DNA of 64,000 bases, taken from assembly GCF_018327705.1 (NCBI RefSeq), contig NZ_BNEM01000002.1, positions 2,170,001 to 2,234,000 on the forward strand, read 5' to 3'. The notes under the pieces were generated by a model. It ran no database searches. It saw only the letters and a list, made by a program, of their open reading frames with translations, and was not told the origin of the DNA. Positions within the stretch are counted from its first letter, which is position 1. Each line of letters begins with the position of its first letter. The stretch comes from Catellatospora sp. TT07R-123. Its GTDB lineage: Bacteria; Actinomycetota; Actinomycetes; Mycobacteriales; Micromonosporaceae. Position numbers and translations under genes: made by a program. This document shows, one piece after another, positions 9,916 through 18,008 of the stretch.

Positions 9916-10839
9916 ATGCGTGGCAATGAAGCACACGAGCAGTGCGGGACCGACCACTCCCCCGTGGTCGCCCGCCAGAACCCCCGTACCGAATCCGTCA
10001 AGGCCCTGATGGCCCGCCTCCGGGCGGTCGACCCCCGGCGCGCGCTCGCCCTGACCGGCCTGGCCGGCGTGCTGGGCGCGGCCGCGCTCGGCGGCGTCGC
10101 CGCCGGGGCCGGCAACCCGGAGCCCGACCCCGCCGCGACGACCGCCGTGGCGCTGCGCGCCGAGGTCGGCCGCGGCACCGCCGAGAAGTCGGCGACGCGC
10201 TCGTTCGACCGGATCGAGCGCATGGCGGCCGACATCGCGCGCCTGGCACCCAAGGGCGCCGTCGCCCCGCAGGCCAAGCCGAAGGCCGTCACCGAGCCGA
10301 AGACGGTCACCAAGCCCAAGGCGGTCACCAAGCCGAAGGCCGCGGCCGAGCCGAAGGCGGCCGCCAAGCCCAGGGCCGCGGCCAAGCCGAAGCAGGCCGT
10401 GCTGATGCCGGTGGCCGGGCTGGACCTGACCCAGATGCGCAACGCGCAGGCGATCGTGCAGGCCGCCAAGGACATGCAGCTGCCCGAGCGGGCGATGGTG
10501 CTGGCCGTGGCCTGCTCGATGCAGGAGAGCAACCTGTACAACCTGGCCAGCACGGTGCTGCCGGAGTCGTTCCAGTACACCGACCAGGGCCAGGGCTCCG
10601 ATCACGACTCGGTCGGCCTGTTCCAGCAGCGGCCCAGCTCCGGCTGGGGCGCGGTGCGCGACCTGATGCAGCCGAAGTACGCCGCGACCCAGTTCTACAA
10701 CGCACTGGTCAACGTGTACGGCTGGCAGAACATGGCGCTGACCGACGCCGTGCAGGCCGTGCAGGTCTCGGCGTTCCCGTACGCCTACGCCCAGCACGAG
10801 TGGCGCGCGCAGCAGGTCGTCGACGCCCTGAACCGGTAA
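9916..10839 (+). CDS. Membrane-anchored SLT/lysozyme-like protein with Lys-Ala-Pro stalk
   Basis: 307 residues. One membrane anchor at about 43-66, then a stalk (about 115-160) of repeated K-P-K-A units, then a C-terminal lysozyme-like domain. That domain carries SMQESNLYN with Glu204 in the position of the catalytic acid and SVGLFQQRPSSGWG, as in actinobacterial wall-hydrolase modules. It probably acts on peptidoglycan outside the membrane, though enzyme activity is inferred. The start is fixed by TAGGAT 6 nt upstream. It is convergent, 5 nt apart, with a polysaccharide deacetylase gene. Confidence 0.75.
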   Translation: MRGNEAHEQCGTDHSPVVARQNPRTESVKALMARLRAVDPRRALALTGLAGVLGAAALGGVAAGAGNPEPDPAATTAVALRAEVGRGTAEKSATRSFDRIERMAADIARLAPKGAVAPQAKPKAVTEPKTVTKPKAVTKPKAAAEPKAAAKPRAAAKPKQAVLMPVAGLDLTQMRNAQAIVQAAKDMQLPERAMVLAVACSMQESNLYNLASTVLPESFQYTDQGQGSDHDSVGLFQQRPSSGWGAVRDLMQPKYAATQFYNALVNVYGWQNMALTDAVQAVQVSAFPYAYAQHEWRAQQVVDALNR

Positions 10840-10844
10840 CACCC

Positions 10845-11771
10845 CTATCGCTGCCCCGGGTGCTCGGGCCGGTCCAGGCCGTACAGGCGGGGCGGGTCCA
10901 CACCCGGGGGCAGCGCGGCCAGGTGGAACCTGGCCGACAGGGTCGGCAGGATGGTGCGCAGCGCCAGTGCCGTCCCGCCCCGGTCGCCGCCGCCGTCGTG
11001 CAGCAGCACGATCGAGCCGTCGCGGACGGCCCCGTCGACGAGCGCGGCTATCTCGGCCGCCCGCTTCAGCGGCAGCGCCCAGTCCCTCGGATCGACCTGC
11101 CAGTGCAGCGCGGTCATGCCCAGTTCGCGCGCCGCGGCCACGAGCCGGTCGTTCCACGCCCCGCCGGGCTGGCGGAAGTACGAGATCCGCGCGCCGGGCG
11201 CCGCCGCCCGGATCGCCCGGTTGGTGCGGCGCAGGTCGGCCACGATGTCGCCCCGGTCGCGTCCGCCGAGCTTCAGGTCGTGCGACCAGCTGTGATTGCA
11301 CAGGGTATGGCCCTGCGCCACGATGTCGCGCACGAGCTGCGGATACTTCACCACGTTGACGCCGATCAGGCAGAAGGTCGCCTTGACCCGGTATTCGTGC
11401 AGCAGCGCGAGCACCAGCGGGGTGAAGGTCGGATCCGGGCCGTCGTCGAAGGTCAGCGCCACCTCGGGCGTGCCGGTGGTGTAGCGGCTGCCGGACGGCC
11501 CGAACCGCTCCACGGGCAGCGGTGGGCGCCCCGGCCCGGTGACCGGCTGGGCCCGGGGCGGCAGCGGCGGCAGGGCACGCGGGTGCCCGCCGATCGCGGC
11601 CGCGTCCCGGGCGTGCGCACCGGGGCTGGCCCGCAGCAGCCAGGCCTCGGTCGCCTCCCGCACCCCGCTGAGCCGTCCGAGCAGGAATCCCGCGCCGAGC
11701 ACCGCGGCGACCAGGGCGAGCGCGACCAGCAGTCCGCGGGGTCCCTTCCGGGTCGACGCTGCGGCGCTCAT
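10845..11771 (-). CDS. Polysaccharide deacetylase (NodB/CE4)
   Basis: 308 residues: short N-terminus, one membrane helix at about 14-34, a Pro-rich linker, and a NodB domain from about 103. CE4 motifs are TFDDGPDP (D109, D110), the metal-binding H160/H164 in HSWSH, RQPGGAW and LHDGGG. It should deacetylate peptidoglycan or another N-acetyl-glucosamine polymer outside the membrane. The start at 11771 (MSAAASTRKG) follows GGAGGG; the upstream in-frame extension is only translated tandem repeat. It neighbours the SLT-like and glycosyltransferase genes, suggesting an envelope role. Confidence 0.9.
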   Translation of the reverse strand: MSAAASTRKGPRGLLVALALVAAVLGAGFLLGRLSGVREATEAWLLRASPGAHARDAAAIGGHPRALPPLPPRAQPVTGPGRPPLPVERFGPSGSRYTTGTPEVALTFDDGPDPTFTPLVLALLHEYRVKATFCLIGVNVVKYPQLVRDIVAQGHTLCNHSWSHDLKLGGRDRGDIVADLRRTNRAIRAAAPGARISYFRQPGGAWNDRLVAAARELGMTALHWQVDPRDWALPLKRAAEIAALVDGAVRDGSIVLLHDGGGDRGGTALALRTILPTLSARFHLAALPPGVDPPRLYGLDRPEHPGQR

Positions 11772-11857
11772 GGCGGCCCTCCACCGACAACTGTCTGCAC
11801 AACATAGCAAACAGTCCACATCGGGCGGCCCGTATCGCCGCAGTCCGCCCCAGCCCA

Positions 11858-11930
11858 CAGCCCGCATCGCCGCAGCCCGCATCGCCGCAGCCTGCCGCAG
11901 CCCGCATCGCCGCAGCTCGCCGCAGCCCCG
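11858..11930. repeat. Imperfect tandem repeat of 15- and 10-bp units
   Basis: CAGCCCGCATCGCCG occurs at 11858-11872, 11873-11887 and 11898-11912, with shorter CAGC(C/T)(T/C)GCCG units between. It lies downstream of the GT8 gene and upstream of the deacetylase gene. Confidence 0.8.
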
Positions 11931-11944
11931 CAGCCCTCAGCCCG

Positions 11945-12769
11945 CTACGCGTATGCCGCCACGGCCTCGGCCAGGCGCCGGTAGCGGGCCAGCCGGTGTC
12001 CCGGCCGGAACCCCTCGCTCCACGGCTTGCGCCGCCCGGCGAAGTGCATGATCCGCACGTCGGTGTCGGGCCACGGCGCGTCCGGGCCGGGCTCCAGGTC
12101 GTAGCTGCGCATGTGGTTCCAGCGGTGCGGCAGGCGCAGCCAGTGCCCGGCGGCGGCCAGGTTGAGCGCGTCCTGGTCCGGGAAGCGCAGCGCGGGCGCG
12201 TTGGCCACCAGGTAGTCCAGGCAGCGGCGGGTGACGTCGGCGGCCCGCCACGCGGCCGGGTCGATCAGGAGCATGCCCGAGTTGAAGTACGGCGCCCCGC
12301 CGTCCACGTCGGCCCCCGCCCCCGGGATGCCGCCCTGGGCGTCCATGGTCGCGTTGTACGCGTCGCGCACCGCCGCGAGCACCGTGCCCCCGCCCAGCGG
12401 CACCGTCCACAGCGGGGCCAGGTCGCCGCAGACCGCGATGTCGGCGTCGAGGTAGAGCAGGCGGCGCGGGCCGTCGCCGATCAGGTCGGGCAGCAGCAGG
12501 CGCAGGTACATGCCGGGGCTGAGGTAGTCGAGCCAGTCCGGTTCGGCCAGCGGCAGGCCCCGGAACTCGTCGCCGCAGGTCAGCAGGTGCAGCCCGGCCC
12601 GGCCCGCGAGCTGGCGCTCCAGGTGGCCGCGCCTGGTCTTGACCACCTCATCGGTGGTGAGCAGCCAGAACACGATGCCGTCACGGCCGGGGTGGCACTC
12701 CAGCACGGACTCCATCGCGACCTGCGCGTGCTCGGCGTACGTCTCGTCCACGGCGAAGGCGATATCCAT
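11945..12769 (-). CDS. Glycosyltransferase family 8 protein
   Basis: 274-residue retaining glycosyltransferase of family 8. Visible: the metal/nucleotide-sugar motif YLDADI (D108, D110), the FNSGMLLID segment and the C-terminal HFAGRRKPW, all typical of GT8. No signal peptide or membrane helix, so it probably acts at the cytoplasmic face on an unknown acceptor. The start at 12769 is supported by TATACC 7 nt upstream; the upstream ATG at 12799 is less likely. The neighbours are envelope genes. Confidence 0.88.
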   Translation of the reverse strand: MDIAFAVDETYAEHAQVAMESVLECHPGRDGIVFWLLTTDEVVKTRRGHLERQLAGRAGLHLLTCGDEFRGLPLAEPDWLDYLSPGMYLRLLLPDLIGDGPRRLLYLDADIAVCGDLAPLWTVPLGGGTVLAAVRDAYNATMDAQGGIPGAGADVDGGAPYFNSGMLLIDPAAWRAADVTRRCLDYLVANAPALRFPDQDALNLAAAGHWLRLPHRWNHMRSYDLEPGPDAPWPDTDVRIMHFAGRRKPWSEGFRPGHRLARYRRLAEAVAAYA

Positions 12770-12880
12770 GCCCGTCGGTATAGCAAGAACCCGGCACATG
12801 AATGCTTCTTCATTTCAAAAGATGACCGAACTTGCAGCAAACTCCACCGCTTCGGCCGACAGCCCGCGCTGCCGCCCACC

Positions 12881-12957
12881 AAGATCGCGCAAGTTGCCGG
12901 GCAATCGGGCGTAATCGGGGCCCTCTTTCGCCCGATTGCCCGGCAACTTGGCTGATC
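12881..12957. repeat. Extragenic palindrome, family A copy 2
   Basis: Perfect 22-bp arms 12890-12911 / 12929-12950 with a 17-nt loop, inside partial AAGATC/GATCTT outer arms. It begins 25 nt after the lysX stop, where it may terminate lysX. Confidence 0.88.
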
Positions 12958-12974
12958 TTGAGGGCGCGGGCGGG

Positions 12975-15900
12975 TCAGCGGGTGGCGCGGACGAGGGGGA
13001 AGGGGAGGGTCTCGCGGATGGACTTGCCGGTCAGCAGCATGACCAGGCGGTCCACGCCGATGCCCAGGCCGCCGGTGGGCGGCATGGCGAACTCCAGCGC
13101 CTGGAGGAAGTCCTCGTCCAGCTCCATCGCCTCCGGGTCGCCCCCGGCCGCCAGCAGCGACTGCTCGGTCAGCCGCCGCCGCTGCTCCACCGGGTCGGTC
13201 AGCTCCGAGTACGCCGTGCCCAGCTCGGTGCCGAAGGCGACCAGGTCCCAGCGCTCGGCCAGGCGCGGATCGCGGCGGTGCTGGCGGGTCAGCGGCGACA
13301 CGTCGGTCGGGAAGTCCTTGTAGAACGTGGGCAGCACCGTCTTTCCCTCGACCAGGTGCTCGTACATCTCCAGGACGACCGCGCCGCGGCCCCACTTCGG
13401 GTCGTACGGGATCTTCGCCGCGTCGCACAGCTTGCGCAGGATCACCACGTCGGTGTCGGCGGTGACCTCCTCGCCCAGCGCCGCCGAGATCGCCTCGTCG
13501 ACCGTGCGCACCGCCCAGTCGCCGGAGACGTCGTGCGCCTGCCCGTCGTGCATGATCACGCATTCGCCGTTGGCGGCGATCGCGGCCGACTGCACCACCT
13601 CGCGGGTCAGCGCCAGCATCGAGTCGTAGTCGGCGTACGCCTGGTACGCCTCCAGCATGGAGAACTCCGGGTTGTGCTTGTAGTCCACGCCCTCGTTGCG
13701 GAACGTGCGCCCCAGCTCGAACACCTTCTCGACGCCGCCGACCGCCAGCCGCTTGAGGTACAGCTCCGGCGCGATGCGCAGGTACAGGCGCAGGTCGTAC
13801 GCGTTGATGTGGGTGGTGAACGGCCGGGCGTTGGCACCGCCGTGGACGCGCTGCAGGATCGGCGTCTCCACCTCGATGAAGCCGCGCTTCATGAACGAGT
13901 CGCGCAGGCTGTGCACGGCCGCGCTGCGGGCGCGCAGCAGCTCCCGGGCGCCGCTGTTGGTGATCAGGTCCAGGTAGCGCTGGCGCACCCGGGCCTCCGG
14001 GTCGGTCAGGCCGCTGTGCTTGTCCGGCAGCGGCCGCAGGCACTTGCCGGTGATCAGCCACGAGTCCACGTGCACCGACAGCTCGCCGCGCCGTGTGGTG
14101 ACCACCTCGCCGGTCGCGCCGAGCTGGTCGCCGATGTCGACGGCCGCCGTCCAGCCCTCGATGTCCTTGTCGAGCATCAGCTGGAGGTCGCCGCTCCAGT
14201 CGCGGATCGTCGCGAACGCGATCCGGCCGTGGTCGCGCATCAGCATCAGCCGCCCGGCCACGCTGACGATGTCACCGGTGTGGGTCCCCGGCGGCAGGCC
14301 GGGATGCCGGGCCGCGACGTCGGCGCAGGTCGCGGTCGGCTGGAAGCCCACCGGGTACGGGTCGACGCCTTCGGCGCGCAGCCGTTCCAGCTTCGCCAGC
14401 CGTACCGCCATCTGCTCGCTGACCTCGTCGCCCGCCTCCTTCCCCGCGGCCGCCTCCTGCTCGGCCGCGGGCAGCGCGGCCAGCGGCGCCACCCCGGTCG
14501 CGTCCAGTGCCGCCGCCGGCGTGCCGGGCAGGCTCACGAACCCCTCGGCGATCATCGAGGCCAGGCCCACCTTCGCCAGCTCGCGCCGCTCGCCGAAGCA
14601 CAGGTACCGCGGCACCCAGGTGGGGTTGTACTTGGCGTTGGAGCGGTACAGCGACTCCAGCTGCCACCAGCGGGAGAAGAACAGCAGCAGCCGCCGCCAC
14701 AGCCGCAGGACCGGCCCGGCGCCGATGCGCGCGCCCTCCTCGAACACCGACCGGAACGCGGCGAAGTTCAGCGACACCCGGTCCACGCCCAGCCGGTTGC
14801 AGGCGCCCATCAGGGAGGCGACCATGAACTCCATCGCCCCGTTCTCGGCGTGCTTGTCCCGGCGCATCAGGTCCAGCGACAGGCCCCGGCGGCCCCACGG
14901 GCTGAACGACAGCAGCGACGCCACCCTGCCGTCGCCGTCCAGGGCCTCCACCAGCACGCAGCGGCCGTCGTTCGGGTCGCCCAGGCGGCCCAGCGCCATC
15001 GAGAAGCCGCGCTCGCTGTCGGTGTCGCGCCAGCTCGTGGCCAGCTGCGCCAGCTCGCGCATCTCGTCGGGCGGGATGTCGGCGTGCCGGCGCACCTGCG
15101 CGGTGTACCCGGAGCGCTCGACCCGGTTCACGGCCTGGCGCACGCCGCGCATCTCGCGGCCGTCCAGGGCGAACTGGTCGGCGTACAGGATCGCCTCGTC
15201 ACCCAGCTCCATCACCTTCAGCCCGGCCCGGTGGTACGCGGTCGCGCCCTCCTCGCTGGCGCCCATCGCGGCCGCCGTCCAGCCGTAGCTGCGCGCCTGC
15301 GCCAGCCAGGAACCGATCGCCTTGTCCCACGCCTCGGGGTCGCCGATCGGATCCCCGCTGGCCAGGCTCACCCCGTTGACGGCGCGGTAGGTGACCGCGG
15401 CCTTGCCGCTGGGCGCGAAGATCGCCGCCTTGTCCCGGCGGGTGGCGAAGTAGCCCAGCGAGTCGCGCTCGCCGTAGCGGTCCAGCAGGCCCCGGACCCG
15501 GGTCTCGTCGTCCGCGCCGAGGACCGAGGCGATCTCCTGCGAGCGCAGCAGCGTGAACAGGCCCGCGAACACGGCGATCGCACCGAACAGGCCCAGGATC
15601 AGGTTGACCGCGCCGGAGGCCTCGCCGCTGCGGGTCACGTCGAAGGCGAACGCGCCGCCCAGCACCTTCTCCGCGGCGTACGTGAACTGCTCGGTGAACC
15701 CCTCCAGGGTGCCCGGGAACGCGACCACCAGGCTGTAGCCCAGCCCGATGCCGACCGCGGCGACGGCGGCGAAGACCAGCAGCGCCCGCCAGACCGCGCC
15801 CTTGCGCACCCGCGCGTAGAACTCGCGCTTGGCCAGCAGCAGCACCACCAGCGCGGCCACCGCGATGACCACGCTGACCCCCGTCGCGACCCGGCCCCAG

Positions 15901-16253
15901 CCGGTGAACAGCGGCCGCCCCGCGTCGTCGACCAGCTTCGCGTCCGGCAGGAACGCGACCAGGCCCAGCGCCAGCACGCTGGAGACGACGTCGAGGGCGA
16001 AGTACACCAGCAGGGTCCACCAGGCGACCCGCTTGCGCCGGGCCGTGGCACCGGCCAGCACCGCCATGAACGCCGCGTACGCCAGGTTCGCCGGCACCGG
16101 GATCAGCACGTCGTCGAGCAGCCGCCGAACGGGCTGGGTGCTGTGCCCGATCGCCCCGCCGAACGCCGCGATCGCGCTGATCGCCGCGACCACGCCCAGG
16201 ATCACCGCGAAGACGTGCGGGACCTTCGACCGCCAACCGCCCTGTCCGTTCAC
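12975..16253 (-). CDS. lysX: Bifunctional lysylphosphatidylglycerol synthase / lysyl-tRNA synthetase LysX
   Basis: 1092 residues in the architecture of mycobacterial LysX. N-terminal membrane helices (about 10-230) are followed by the MprF-type lysyl-transferase domain (DUF2156, about 240-570; LSFSPWGRRGLSLDLMRRD). A complete class II lysyl-tRNA synthetase starts near 590, with its OB fold (SVAGRLMLMRDHGRIAF), FRNEGVDYKHNPEFSMLEAY and the motif 3 GGLGIGVDRL. It charges a tRNA with lysine and transfers it to phosphatidylglycerol, lowering envelope charge and giving resistance to cationic peptides. GTG start. Family A copy 2 follows it. Confidence 0.96.
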   Translation of the reverse strand: MNGQGGWRSKVPHVFAVILGVVAAISAIAAFGGAIGHSTQPVRRLLDDVLIPVPANLAYAAFMAVLAGATARRKRVAWWTLLVYFALDVVSSVLALGLVAFLPDAKLVDDAGRPLFTGWGRVATGVSVVIAVAALVVLLLAKREFYARVRKGAVWRALLVFAAVAAVGIGLGYSLVVAFPGTLEGFTEQFTYAAEKVLGGAFAFDVTRSGEASGAVNLILGLFGAIAVFAGLFTLLRSQEIASVLGADDETRVRGLLDRYGERDSLGYFATRRDKAAIFAPSGKAAVTYRAVNGVSLASGDPIGDPEAWDKAIGSWLAQARSYGWTAAAMGASEEGATAYHRAGLKVMELGDEAILYADQFALDGREMRGVRQAVNRVERSGYTAQVRRHADIPPDEMRELAQLATSWRDTDSERGFSMALGRLGDPNDGRCVLVEALDGDGRVASLLSFSPWGRRGLSLDLMRRDKHAENGAMEFMVASLMGACNRLGVDRVSLNFAAFRSVFEEGARIGAGPVLRLWRRLLLFFSRWWQLESLYRSNAKYNPTWVPRYLCFGERRELAKVGLASMIAEGFVSLPGTPAAALDATGVAPLAALPAAEQEAAAGKEAGDEVSEQMAVRLAKLERLRAEGVDPYPVGFQPTATCADVAARHPGLPPGTHTGDIVSVAGRLMLMRDHGRIAFATIRDWSGDLQLMLDKDIEGWTAAVDIGDQLGATGEVVTTRRGELSVHVDSWLITGKCLRPLPDKHSGLTDPEARVRQRYLDLITNSGARELLRARSAAVHSLRDSFMKRGFIEVETPILQRVHGGANARPFTTHINAYDLRLYLRIAPELYLKRLAVGGVEKVFELGRTFRNEGVDYKHNPEFSMLEAYQAYADYDSMLALTREVVQSAAIAANGECVIMHDGQAHDVSGDWAVRTVDEAISAALGEEVTADTDVVILRKLCDAAKIPYDPKWGRGAVVLEMYEHLVEGKTVLPTFYKDFPTDVSPLTRQHRRDPRLAERWDLVAFGTELGTAYSELTDPVEQRRRLTEQSLLAAGGDPEAMELDEDFLQALEFAMPPTGGLGIGVDRLVMLLTGKSIRETLPFPLVRATR

Positions 16254-16319
16254 CCGGCGCTCCGATCTGACGCTCAGGCGGCGTCAACACCGAACATATG
16301 GCACTCACTTGCACCTAAC

Positions 16320-17195
16320 ATGGCGATTACGAGTAAAGCTCGGGGCGGGGGTTACCGGGTGTCGGATTGGTTCCACCGAACAGTCGTGGAAACGGGGCGG
16401 CTACCCCTGTTCTGCTTCTTCTCCGGCTTCATCCTCGGCTTCGCGTTCATCCGCTTCTCGGTACGCATGATCCGGGCGCAGGTGAAGTGGTGGCCCGGCA
16501 ACGTCACGCCGGGCGGCATGCACATCCACCACGTGGTCTTCGGCGTGATATTCATGCTGGTCGGCGGCGTCATCGGCCTGGCCATCCCGGACGACCTGAC
16601 GGCCTGGCGCTCGCTGGCCGCCGCGCTGTTCGGCATCGGCTCGGCGCTGGTGCTGGACGAGTTCGCGCTGATCCTGCACCTGGACGACGTGTACTGGTCG
16701 GAGGCGGGCCGCACCTCGATCGACGCGGTCTTCGTCGCGGTCGCGCTGACCGGCCTGCTCGTGCTCGGGCTGCGCCCGGTCGGGATCGACGACCTGATCC
16801 AGGCCCGCAGCATCGGGCCGGGCGCCGTCGGCTGGACCATCGCGGGCGTCGGCGCCCTGTTCCACCTGTGCCTGTGCGCGATCACCGTGCTCAAGGGCAA
16901 GATCTGGACCGGCCTGCTCGGCATCTTCGTCCCCATCCTGCTGTACGTCGGCGCCATCCGGCTGGCCCGCCCGCACTCCCCCTGGGCCCGCTGGCGCTAC
17001 CTCCAACCGACCCCGAAGGCGCAGTCGAAGCTGGCCCGGTCCCAGTGGCGCGAACGGCAGCTGCGCGGCCCCGTCGTCCGCACCAAGATCCGCTTCCAGG
17101 AACTCGTCGCCGGCCGCCCCGACCCCAGCCCCGACCCCGCCCCTGACCCCACCGACGACCGCACCCCGGACCACGACGCCCCACCCCGCCCCTGA
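16320..17195 (+). CDS. Polytopic membrane protein with MHIHH motif
   Basis: 291-residue integral membrane protein with about six helices between residues 20 and 225 and a charged Pro/Asp-rich tail (PDPSPDPAPDPTDD). The first loop has GGMHIHHVVFG, possibly metal-binding, and DEFALILHLDDVYW follows in a later loop. I recognise it only as a conserved actinobacterial membrane protein. It is divergent from lysX across 66 bp, which suggests a shared envelope role (inference). ATG at 16320; a GTG at VSDWFHRT is an alternative. Confidence 0.75.
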   Translation: MAITSKARGGGYRVSDWFHRTVVETGRLPLFCFFSGFILGFAFIRFSVRMIRAQVKWWPGNVTPGGMHIHHVVFGVIFMLVGGVIGLAIPDDLTAWRSLAAALFGIGSALVLDEFALILHLDDVYWSEAGRTSIDAVFVAVALTGLLVLGLRPVGIDDLIQARSIGPGAVGWTIAGVGALFHLCLCAITVLKGKIWTGLLGIFVPILLYVGAIRLARPHSPWARWRYLQPTPKAQSKLARSQWRERQLRGPVVRTKIRFQELVAGRPDPSPDPAPDPTDDRTPDHDAPPRP

Positions 17196-17243
17196 CCCGC
17201 GACGCAGCCACGGAACCCGCGCACCAGCCCCGCCCACCCCGGT

Positions 17244-17320
17244 TTTTTCATAAACGTTGGCCTATCTCGTCGAGTTCGATCTCCGATTATTCGATGAGAT
17301 AGGCCAACGTTTATGAAAAA
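17244..17320. repeat. Long AT-rich inverted repeat
   Basis: Perfect 25-bp arms (17244-17268 / 17296-17320), with four more pairs after one mismatch, around a loop of about 20 nt. Far richer in A+T than its surroundings. The T-run comes before the hairpin and the A-run after it on both strands, opposite to an intrinsic terminator. It lies between the membrane-protein and Nudix genes. Confidence 0.9.
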
Positions 17321-17412
17321 GCGCGCGGTGGCGCACCGGGCACGGCACAGGGGCAGCGCGGCGGGGCGCAGGGCGGCCACCGCGCGGGGCGGCGGGACGT
17401 GACCGGCGTCGA

Positions 17413-17418
17413 TAGCAT
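17413..17418 (+). promoter_or_regulatory. -10 hexamer TAGCAT, probable leaderless start
   Basis: TAGCAT followed by 7 nt and a GTG at 17426. It favours this start over the GTG at 17399, which would put the promoter inside the gene. Confidence 0.5.
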
Positions 17419-17425
17419 CCCAGGG

Positions 17426-17965
17426 GTGATCGAACGCTTCCCGCTGCTGTTCGCGCCGAAACGCTGGGACTGGGCCGGTGTCGACGGGCGCTTCTCCGTC
17501 GAGAATCCGCCCGCCGAGCTGGTGACCAAGGTGCACCTGGTCGGGTTCGACGGCGACCGGATCGTGCTGTGCCGCGACGCCCGGCCGGTATGGTTCCTGC
17601 CCGGCGGCAGCCGCGAACCCGACGAGTCGCTGACCGAGTGCGCGGCCCGCGAGCTGCTGGAAGAGGCCGGTGCGGTGCTGCGCGGGCCGCTCTACGTGGT
17701 CGGTGCGCACACCTGCCTGTCCGACCGGCCGGGGCCGTACCGGCCGCATCATCCGCATCCGGAGCAGGCCTGGCTGTGGTGCTTCGCCGACGTCGCGGTC
17801 GAGGCGGCGCCGCTCAACCCGCCCGGCGCCGAGCAGGTGGTGGAGGTCCGCGCCGTCGAGCTAGCCGAAGCCCGGCAGCTGCTGCTGTCCGACGGCGCGT
17901 GGTTCCCGGAGCTGGTCGAGCTGGCCGTCGAGCTGCGCACCGCCGGGACCGCGCCGCTGCTCTGA
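17426..17965 (+). CDS. Nudix hydrolase
   Basis: 179-residue Nudix protein that cleaves a nucleoside diphosphate linked to an unknown moiety. A complete Nudix box is visible (about residues 54-76: G-x5-E-x7-RELLEEAG). A His/Pro-rich loop PYRPHHPHPEQAW follows. I chose the GTG at 17426 because of the TAGCAT hexamer. The gene is convergent with the second beta clamp, with a hairpin between them. Confidence 0.85.
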   Translation: MIERFPLLFAPKRWDWAGVDGRFSVENPPAELVTKVHLVGFDGDRIVLCRDARPVWFLPGGSREPDESLTECAARELLEEAGAVLRGPLYVVGAHTCLSDRPGPYRPHHPHPEQAWLWCFADVAVEAAPLNPPGAEQVVEVRAVELAEARQLLLSDGAWFPELVELAVELRTAGTAPLL

Positions 17966-17970
17966 CCGTG

Positions 17971-17991
17971 GCCGCCCCGGCCCGGGGCGGC
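17971..17991. terminator. Bidirectional hairpin between Nudix and beta-clamp genes
   Basis: Perfect 9-bp GC stem 17971-17979 / 17983-17991 with a 3-nt loop, 6 nt after the Nudix stop and 18 nt beyond the stop of the convergent clamp gene. Confidence 0.6.
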
Positions 17992-18008
17992 GGCTCCGCC
18001 GATCGGCG

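Noticed and set aside
12936-16319. Very long plus-strand frame opposite lysX (over 1100 codons before the membrane protein)
   Set aside because: Antisense shadow of a strongly supported gene at high GC; Gln/Arg/His-rich composition with no domain. Only its 3' end (16320-17195) is a real gene.
17244-17320. Intrinsic terminator
   Set aside because: The T-run precedes the stem and the A-run follows it on both strands, the reverse of a terminator.
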